In this document: positions 1 through 5,134 of the stretch, piece after piece
How positions within the stretch are numbered: position 1 is the stretch's first letter
Layout: each line of letters opens with the position of its first letter
NCBI GenBank assembly: GCA_903837255.1
Contig: CAILTZ010000048.1
Location: forward strand, 1 to 6,392
Direction: 5' to 3'
Length of the DNA: 6,392 bases
Source: an uncultured Pirellula sp.
Lineage (GTDB): Bacteria > Planctomycetota > Planctomycetia > Pirellulales > Pirellulaceae
Position numbers and translations under genes: made by a program
The notes under the pieces: model-generated
What the model saw: only the letters and a program-made list of their open reading frames with translations
What the model was told of the DNA's origin: nothing
Database searches by the model: none

Positions 1-484
1 ATCGACCGGTGAGATGCTCCGCTCGGTCATGGAGCAAGACACTGCACTCTCCCGCTATGTCGCCTCGTACATCAATGCCGGTAAGCTCGCACCAGACCAC
101 CTGGTCATGCGGATCGTTTCGCAGAAGGTCAAGAGTCCAGACTGTGCTAACGGTGCACTCTTCGACGGGTTCCCAAGGACGATGGTCCAAGCACAGATGC
201 TCGACGATCTGCTTGCGGAGCTCAAACGGCCATTGGATGTCGTCCTGGAATTAAAAGTACCCGACGAAGTGCTGATCTCGCGGTTGCTCAAGCGGGCCAA
301 GATCGATGGTAGGGCAGACGACAACGATGCGACGATCCGTGAACGCTTGCGGGTATTCCACGACCAAACCGAGCCACTGGTGCAGTACTACTCAGCCCAG
401 GGCAAGTTGCGTTCGGTTGATGGAACGAAACCCGAAGAGGAAGTTTTTGATTCCATCCGCCGGTCCCTCCCTGTGGCGACCTAG
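1..484 (+). CDS. adk: Adenylate kinase, 5' end cut off by window edge
   Basis: Adenylate kinase interconverts ATP + AMP and 2 ADP in the cytoplasm. The open frame already runs at the left edge (first full codon at base 2) and reads S-T-G-E-M-L-R, the family's STGDMLR segment, so the ATG at 14 is internal and not the start. About 30 N-terminal residues, including the P-loop, lie outside the window. Counting from the Met at base 14, the signature DGFPRT is at residues 51-56. The short LID region with R-A-D-D-N is at 94-104, followed by the conserved T-E-P-L-V-x-Y-Y and V-D-G segments near the C-terminus. The R-x-x-I-D-G-R-A-D-D-N form marks the short-LID type without a zinc-binding insertion. 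The TAG stop overlaps the stop of the convergent crotonase gene. Nothing here links the gene functionally to the prp genes. Confidence 0.93.
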   Translation, partial: STGEMLRSVMEQDTALSRYVASYINAGKLAPDHLVMRIVSQKVKSPDCANGALFDGFPRTMVQAQMLDDLLAELKRPLDVVLELKVPDEVLISRLLKRAKIDGRADDNDATIRERLRVFHDQTEPLVQYYSAQGKLRSVDGTKPEEEVFDSIRRSLPVAT

Positions 485-1377
485 CTGTTCTTTTTTGGCT
501 GTGAAAATCGAGCCAGGATCGCTTGGCATTCTGGTGACGATAGCAGTTCAAAAAAGCCCTCGCGTTCGCAGCGCTGACCACTTGCACTTCCCTCCAGCAA
601 ACCAAATTCCACGCAGCGCAATATCTGCGATCTGGCTTTCCTCATCGCGTTGTCCTGCGGTTGAATTCCTCTCTGCAATTGCTCGGCCATCCAGGTCTCA
701 GAGGATTTCCATTCCTGCAGATTTGCTTGTTCGGAGAACCTCTCCGTGTTGGCCGATTGTGAGAGCCTTGCAATCCAATTCTTCATCTGGGCGTCGATCG
801 CTTCGGTATCTATCCAGGAGCCATCGGCCAGCCCCCACTGGATCGCTCTAGGAGCATCGATAGGCTCTCCCCCTAACAGCATTGGAATCGCGTTCCTTAA
901 GCCGACCCAACGCATCAGCCGTTGCGTTCCACCCCAACCGGGTGTTAAACCCAGTTTCGATTCGGGCATCCCAAGCGATGTCTCGATGCTGTTGTTAACG
1001 ATCCGATGTCGGCAGGCCATTGCGAGTTCAAGGCCACCCCCAAGGCACGGACCGCGTATCCATGCGATCGTCAAATTGGGGAGTCGCTCCCAAGCGTCCA
1101 AGACATCCTGGCCGTGCTTGAGAAACCCCTGAATCTCAGTATCGCTTTGAATACTGAGGATCCGCTTGAGATCTGCACCAACCACAAACCCTTTGTCCTT
1201 GGCGCTGCACATGACAACAGGCCGATGGTCTTGGGTCGAACGCAAAGTGTCGACAACGAGTCGAAGCTCATCGAAAAGTTCCTCGAAAAGGACGTTCAAT
1301 TTGCGTCCCTGGGCGTCGATCCAAAGCTTGTGCCAACCCTCTGGATTCGTTTCGAGTCGTAGATGCTTGAGTTCCAT
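481..1377 (-). CDS. Enoyl-CoA hydratase/isomerase (crotonase) family protein
   Basis: This 298-residue crotonase-fold protein probably hydrates or isomerises an enoyl-CoA in the cytoplasm. The oxyanion-hole segment V-V-G-A-D-L is at about 65-70. The family signature G-P-C-L-G-G-G-L-E-L-A is at 109-119, followed by G-M-P-E-S-K-L-G-L at 136-144 and P-G-W-G-G-T-Q-R-L at 146-154. The two catalytic glutamates of hydratases are kept (E117 and E139), so an active hydratase is plausible. The core resembles the N-terminal hydratase domain of FadB/FadJ-type multifunctional proteins more than short enoyl-CoA hydratases. No dehydrogenase domain follows, and the last ~100 residues are not distinctive. It is the third gene of the prpB-prpC unit, 6 bases after prpC, with no clear ribosome binding site, so translation may be coupled to prpC. 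The substrate cannot be read from the sequence; a methylglutaconyl-CoA hydratase-like role is one option given the carboxyltransferase nearby. Confidence 0.88.
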   Translation of the reverse strand: MELKHLRLETNPEGWHKLWIDAQGRKLNVLFEELFDELRLVVDTLRSTQDHRPVVMCSAKDKGFVVGADLKRILSIQSDTEIQGFLKHGQDVLDAWERLPNLTIAWIRGPCLGGGLELAMACRHRIVNNSIETSLGMPESKLGLTPGWGGTQRLMRWVGLRNAIPMLLGGEPIDAPRAIQWGLADGSWIDTEAIDAQMKNWIARLSQSANTERFSEQANLQEWKSSETWMAEQLQRGIQPQDNAMRKARSQILRCVEFGLLEGSASGQRCEREGFFELLSSPECQAILARFSQPKKNS

Positions 1378-1383
1378 AGTGCA

Positions 1384-2547
1384 TCAGCGCTGAGAAATAG
1401 GGGACCATGGTCGGGGTTCGGGCCCTGTGTAATCGGCAAGTGGTCGGATCAAGCGATTGTCGGCACGTTGTTCGAGGATGTGCGCTGACCAACCGGAGAT
1501 CCGAGACAGAACAAAGATCGGAGTAAACAGCGGTGTTGGAATCTCCAACGAGCGGTACAAGGACGCGCTGTAAAAATCGACGTTTGGGAACATCCCTTTC
1601 TCGCGCCTCATCACTGTTTCGATACGTTCGGAAATCGCATAGAGTTGCTCGTTGCCTGTCGCCTCGCACAACCGTTTGGCCCACGGCTTGATGATGTCCG
1701 AGCGAGGGTCTGCGCCTTTGTATACCCGATGCCCAAACCCCATGACCTTCATCTTCTTGCTGAGCATCGTCAGCAGCGACGCTTCTGCGGAATCCGGATC
1801 GGTCATCTGATCGAGTAGCTCCATCGCAGCCTCGTTGGCACCACCATGCAAGGGGCCTCGCAACGCGCCGATCCCACCGGTGATTGCAGAATAGAAATCC
1901 GATAAGGTCGATGCGATTACCCGCGCTGTAAATGTCGAGGCATTCCATTCGTGTTCGGCATATAGGATCAGCGAGACATCCATGGCACGGGTCTCGATCT
2001 CCGTCGGTTTGCGATTTTTCAGGGTCGCCAAAAAATGGGAGGCGATCGAGGGCTCATCGAGATCGAATTCTCGGGGCTTTCCCTCCCGGTGGAAACGGTG
2101 CCAATAGGTCAATGCGGTGGGCATGCAAGCCAGCAATCGCTGAGAAACCTTGATCGCATTTTCAAATGCTCCCTCGGGTTCGAGCGTACCGAGCATCGAA
2201 GCGACCGTCCTGAGTACATCCATTGGGTGGGCGGTCGACGGAATCCGCTCGAGGGTTTTTCGAAGGGGTTTAGGAATACTTCGGCCAGCGGCGAGTCTAT
2301 CTTTGAAAGCTTGAAGTTCGATGCTGTTGGGTAATCTGCCCACCAGGAGCAGATACGCGACTTCTTCAAAGGTTCCATGCTCGGCTAAATCCTCGATCGA
2401 ATATCCAAGGTAAGTAAGTCCGAAGCCGGATTTACCGACCGTGCTAAGCCTAGTCTGTCCGGCGATGATCCCATCGAGTCCGCCGCGACTTTGATTGCTT
2501 GCTGATTGCTTCGAGGGCTCTGTGGATGGAGGGGACTGGTGGCTCAT
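1384..2547 (-). CDS. prpC: 2-Methylcitrate synthase / citrate synthase family
   Basis: PrpC condenses propionyl-CoA with oxaloacetate to 2-methylcitrate, the entry step of the methylcitrate cycle. At 387 residues it matches the bacterial 2-methylcitrate synthase length (E. coli PrpC is about 389). Residues 23-48 contain the G-L-D-G-I-I-A-G-x-T and S-T-V-G-K-S-G segments, then F-E-E-V-A-Y-L-L-L at 60-68 and A-H-P-M-D-V-L-R at 106-113. The catalytic triad of the family is visible: H234 in P-L-H-G-G-A-N, H273 in G-F-G-H-R-V-Y-K and D324 in V-D-F-Y-S. H199 lies in the A-E-H-E-W-N-A-S segment. Residues 1-22 are a polar Ser/Gln/Pro-rich lead without obvious function. The start ATG overlaps the prpB stop (ATGA), which suggests translational coupling. 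A plain citrate synthase or dual activity is possible, but overlap with prpB favours the methylcitrate role. Confidence 0.93.
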   Translation of the reverse strand: MSHQSPPSTEPSKQSASNQSRGGLDGIIAGQTRLSTVGKSGFGLTYLGYSIEDLAEHGTFEEVAYLLLVGRLPNSIELQAFKDRLAAGRSIPKPLRKTLERIPSTAHPMDVLRTVASMLGTLEPEGAFENAIKVSQRLLACMPTALTYWHRFHREGKPREFDLDEPSIASHFLATLKNRKPTEIETRAMDVSLILYAEHEWNASTFTARVIASTLSDFYSAITGGIGALRGPLHGGANEAAMELLDQMTDPDSAEASLLTMLSKKMKVMGFGHRVYKGADPRSDIIKPWAKRLCEATGNEQLYAISERIETVMRREKGMFPNVDFYSASLYRSLEIPTPLFTPIFVLSRISGWSAHILEQRADNRLIRPLADYTGPEPRPWSPISQR

Positions 2548-3458
2548 GGTTTGGCGGTTCCTGGATTGGTTTTCGCTTCGGCCTGGAGATATCCGAGCAG
2601 ATCGTACAGTTCATCGCGTGTTTGCATTATGGGTAATGCGGAGGCTTGGGTGCCCTCGTTGCGGATTGTTTCATAGACCTTGCGCGCCGCTTGGTTCATC
2701 GCTCGAAATGCCGACAACGGATACAACACCATTCGGACTCCGACCGAGCTCAACTGATTTGCATCCAGCAGCGGGGATTTTCCAAACTCGGTCATGTTGG
2801 CAAGAATCGGAACTGGGACCTCTTGAACAAAGGTCCGGTAGTCCTCCAAACCGGTGATGGCTTCTGCAAAGATCATGTCGGCTCCGGCTTCGACGTATTG
2901 GTTTGCTCGATGGATTGCAGCCGCAAGGCCTTCGACGGCCACCGCATCGGTGCGGGCCATGATGACAAAATCCGGATCCAGGCGGGCTTGGCAAGCTGCC
3001 CGGAGGCGAGCTTGCATCTCCTCGCAAGGGACGACCTGCTTGCCAGGCCTATGGCCGCAGCGTTTGGCCGAGATTTGGTCTTCCATGTGCACCGCTGCGA
3101 CACCGACACGATGCATTTCGCGGACGGTTCGTTCGATCGTCCCTTCTGTCCCCCAACCGGTGTCGATGTCGACCAGCAATGGTAGTTGGCAGATGTAAGT
3201 GATCCGTCGAGCATCCTCGAGCACATCTTCTAGGTGTGTTACGCCCAGGTCCGGCAGGCCGTGCGACGCGTTGGCTACCCCGGCCCCTGATAGATAGATC
3301 GCTTTAAAGCCTGCTTGATGGGCCAGGAGTGCCGAGATCGGGTTGATCGTACCGGCGATCTGAAGCGGGGTCTCCAACTCCAAGGCTTGGCGAAATCTCC
3401 GCCCTGCCGAAACGACGCTGGCGAATGATTGTCCGGGGGGTACGAGAGGGGATTTCAT
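2544..3458 (-). CDS. prpB: 2-Methylisocitrate lyase
   Basis: PrpB cleaves (2S,3R)-2-methylisocitrate to pyruvate and succinate, the last step of the methylcitrate cycle. At 304 residues it is about 8 longer than E. coli PrpB, mainly because of an N-terminal lead of about 12 residues before R-F-R-Q-A-L. The whole isocitrate lyase/PEP mutase-type barrel is covered. P-L-Q-I-A-G-T-I-N is at 31-39 and Y-L-S-G-A-G-V at 55-61. D70 (G-L-P-D-L-G) and the metal-site pair D97/D99 (V-D-I-D-T-G) are present. The active-site loop K-R-C-G-H at 132-136 carries catalytic C134. M-A-R-T-D-A and N-M-T-E-F-G follow at 167-172 and 221-226. The loop and the N-M-T-E-F-G segment favour PrpB over carboxyphosphonoenolpyruvate mutase. 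It is the first gene of the leftward unit. The ATG has no strong ribosome binding site, only a weak GGAC about a dozen bases upstream. Confidence 0.95.
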   Translation of the reverse strand: MKSPLVPPGQSFASVVSAGRRFRQALELETPLQIAGTINPISALLAHQAGFKAIYLSGAGVANASHGLPDLGVTHLEDVLEDARRITYICQLPLLVDIDTGWGTEGTIERTVREMHRVGVAAVHMEDQISAKRCGHRPGKQVVPCEEMQARLRAACQARLDPDFVIMARTDAVAVEGLAAAIHRANQYVEAGADMIFAEAITGLEDYRTFVQEVPVPILANMTEFGKSPLLDANQLSSVGVRMVLYPLSAFRAMNQAARKVYETIRNEGTQASALPIMQTRDELYDLLGYLQAEAKTNPGTAKP

Positions 3459-3489
3459 GGTCTGGTGTCCGGGGCCTGGAAATCAAAAC

Positions 3490-3519
3490 ATACCAGATAC
3501 TCTGGGGATTCTCTGGTAT
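3490..3519. promoter_or_regulatory. Operator-like inverted repeat upstream of prpB
   Basis: The 8-base arms ATACCAGA (3490-3497) and TCTGGTAT (3512-3519) are perfect reverse complements separated by 14 bases. The spacer carries a second TCTGG at 3501-3505, so CCAGA-TAC-TCTGG (3493-3505) is itself a 13-base palindrome. CTCTGG occurs twice exactly 11 bases apart (3500 and 3511), about one helical turn. A further near copy, TCTGGTGT, is at 3461-3468, next to the prpB start. The spacing suits a dimeric regulator. If prpB transcription starts upstream of it, the same sequence could form a hairpin in the mRNA leader. The binding protein is unknown. Confidence 0.45.
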
Positions 3520-3631
3520 CGCAGCGCCACAATCAAGCATACATGATCGCTCCCCAACGCTCCGGGCAATAGGGTAGAATAAGAAAAACATGTAGAAAGA
3601 TGGTTCTCTAACAAGAGCGTCCTTTTCCATC

Positions 3632-3647
3632 AAAAAACTAGTTTTTT
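3632..3647. repeat. Perfect 16-base palindrome AAAAAACTAGTTTTTT before prpD
   Basis: Six A, CTAG, then six T form an uninterrupted palindrome whose right end is 14 bases before the prpD ATG. With no loop it is a poor RNA hairpin. The paired A- and T-tracts would give bent or narrow-groove DNA, which fits a protein binding site or a promoter-proximal element. It could also be chance in an A/T-rich leader. It does not look like a terminator, because no GC stem precedes the T-run and prpD follows at once. Confidence 0.4.
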
Positions 3648-3661
3648 CAAATAGGCGGACC

Positions 3662-5131
3662 ATGCACAGCCTTTCGACCCCGAGCCATGACCAGCTCGAT
3701 CCTCTCCTGGACGAACTGTCGACCTACGTTTCTCATCCACCGGAATTTTCGCAGGAAGCGTATACGACGGCCACAGATTGCCTGATGGACGGACTTGGCT
3801 GCGGTCTATTGGCGCTGAGTTTCCCGGCGTGTGTGCGGATGATGGGTGCGGTCGTGCCCGGTGCAGTGCTTGCCAACGGGGCACGCGTGCCTGGCACTCC
3901 CTGGCAGTTTGACCCGGTCCAATCTGCCTTCAACATCGGCTGCATGATTCGCTGGCTCGACTACAACGACACATGGCTAGCGGCCGAATGGGGACACCCG
4001 TCGGATAACTTCGGTGCGATTCTGGCTTTGGCCGATTACCTGGATCGAAACCCGAACAATCCCTGGACTCCGGGCAAGCTATGGCGGATGCAGGATGTGC
4101 TCCAAGCAGCGATCATCGCCTATGAGATCCAAGGTGGCATTGCACTTGCCAATAGCTTCAACCGCCAGGGGTTTGACCACGTGCTTTTGGTCCGCGTCGC
4201 ATCCACTGCGGTGGCATGTAACATGCTCGGTGGCAATCAAAGTCAGATTGCCGATTCGCTCAGCCATGCTTGGTTGGATGGTGGAGCTTTGCGAACCTAC
4301 AGGCATGCGCCCAACACGGGCTCAAGAAAGAGTTGGGCGGCGGGAGATGCCACCCGACGCGCGGTGCAGCTTGCCCTTTGGACCATGACCGGCGAGATGG
4401 GCTACCGCAGTGCGATGACCGCCAAGCGTTGGGGATTTCACGATGTGATGATGGGTGGCAAAGAGATCAAACTCATTCAGCCCCTGGGTTGTTACACGAT
4501 GGAAAATATCTTGTTCAAGGTCTCGTTTCCCGCTGAGTTCCACGCCCAAACCGCGGCCGAGGCCGCGATTGCACTTTGTCCCTCGGTCCGAAACAAGCTC
4601 GATGCGATTCGTCAGATACGGATCCACACGCACGAGTCTGCGATTCGGATCATCGACAAGAAGGGGCCTTTGAACAACCCCGCTGATCGCGACCACTGCA
4701 TCCAATACATCGTCGCCGTATCGCTCCTATTCGGAGGACTTACCGCGGACCATTACGAGGACCAGGCTGCGAGCGATCCTCGGATCGATGCCCTGCGAGA
4801 TAAGATGCAGGTGATCGAGGATACGCGTTATTCAGAGGATTATTTGGCGCCTGATTCTCGTTCGATCGCTAACCGCCTGGAGATCGAATTTAATGACGGA
4901 TCGCCAACACTGAGCATGGAAGTGATGTACCCGATCGGACATCGACGCCGCAGAGCCCAAGCCCGTCGACTGCTGCAGGAAAAATTCCAGGCCAATGCAG
5001 CCCAGGCGATCGACGACAAGGTTTCTGCCAAGCTGCTGCAGTGGTGGCAAGATCCCGTCGCGTTTCGTGAGCTCCGCGTTTCTCATTGGCTCGATGCATT
5101 GGCAACTCAGACTGATCCAAAAAAGGGATAA
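3662..5131 (+). CDS. prpD: 2-Methylcitrate dehydratase (MmgE/PrpD family)
   Basis: PrpD dehydrates 2-methylcitrate to 2-methyl-cis-aconitate, the second step of the methylcitrate cycle, without an iron-sulfur cluster. At 489 residues it is close to E. coli PrpD (about 483). Conserved stretches run through the whole length: R-W-L-D-Y-N-D-T-W at 97-105, G-H-P-S-D-N at 111-116, K-S-W-A-A-G-D-A-T-R-R-A at 223-234, N-P-A-D-R-D-H at 339-345 and Y-P-I-G-H-R-R-R-R at 423-431. These match true PrpD rather than more distant MmgE/IDS-epimerase relatives. The start ATG follows A-G-G-C-G-G-A (3653-3659), a modest ribosome binding site that supports this choice. It is the first gene of the rightward unit and is divergent from prpB. 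Rehydration to 2-methylisocitrate needs an aconitase-type enzyme that is not in the window. Confidence 0.95.
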   Translation: MHSLSTPSHDQLDPLLDELSTYVSHPPEFSQEAYTTATDCLMDGLGCGLLALSFPACVRMMGAVVPGAVLANGARVPGTPWQFDPVQSAFNIGCMIRWLDYNDTWLAAEWGHPSDNFGAILALADYLDRNPNNPWTPGKLWRMQDVLQAAIIAYEIQGGIALANSFNRQGFDHVLLVRVASTAVACNMLGGNQSQIADSLSHAWLDGGALRTYRHAPNTGSRKSWAAGDATRRAVQLALWTMTGEMGYRSAMTAKRWGFHDVMMGGKEIKLIQPLGCYTMENILFKVSFPAEFHAQTAAEAAIALCPSVRNKLDAIRQIRIHTHESAIRIIDKKGPLNNPADRDHCIQYIVAVSLLFGGLTADHYEDQAASDPRIDALRDKMQVIEDTRYSEDYLAPDSRSIANRLEIEFNDGSPTLSMEVMYPIGHRRRRAQARRLLQEKFQANAAQAIDDKVSAKLLQWWQDPVAFRELRVSHWLDALATQTDPKKG

Positions 5132-5134
5132 TCT

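Larger units (their letters stand above)
3459..3661. promoter_or_regulatory. Divergent prpB/prpD intergenic control region
   Basis: This 203-base gap separates the two outward-reading units and must hold the promoters for both, unless either is read through from elsewhere. The half next to prpD (about 3580-3660) is clearly A/T-rich, while the prpB side is more mixed. Two sequence elements stand out and are listed separately: an inverted repeat at 3490-3519 and a palindrome at 3632-3647. A TAGAAT at 3575-3580 could be a rightward -10 box, but no matching -35 sits at normal spacing. On the minus strand, TATGCT (3541-3536) is an equally weak -10 candidate for prpB. No small gene with credible coding features was found here. 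The regulatory role is inferred from gene orientation. Confidence 0.65.

Noticed and set aside
14..16. ATG at 14 as the adk start
   Set aside because: The frame is open to the window edge and encodes the conserved S-T-G-E segment directly before this Met, so the gene is truncated by the window, not started here.
306..851. 181-residue plus-strand open frame spanning the adk/crotonase junction
   Set aside because: It is out of frame with adk and antisense to the crotonase gene; composition is Ser/Arg-rich with no family resemblance.
1268..1948. 226-residue open frame on the minus strand
   Set aside because: It overlaps prpC and the crotonase gene in another frame of the same strand, has an Arg-rich low-quality composition, and both overlapped genes have intact catalytic motifs.
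3575..3580. TAGAAT as a prpD -10 promoter box
   Set aside because: It matches a -10 box by itself, but no -35-like hexamer lies 16-19 bases upstream, so it is not listed as a separate promoter.
3632..3647. A/T palindrome as a Rho-independent terminator
   Set aside because: There is no GC-rich stem or loop, and it lies in a divergent leader directly before a start codon where a terminator would make little sense.
3304..3663. 119-residue minus-strand open frame covering the intergenic region
   Set aside because: Its second half is an out-of-frame reading of the prpB 5' end and the rest crosses the control region; no motif or ribosome binding site supports it.
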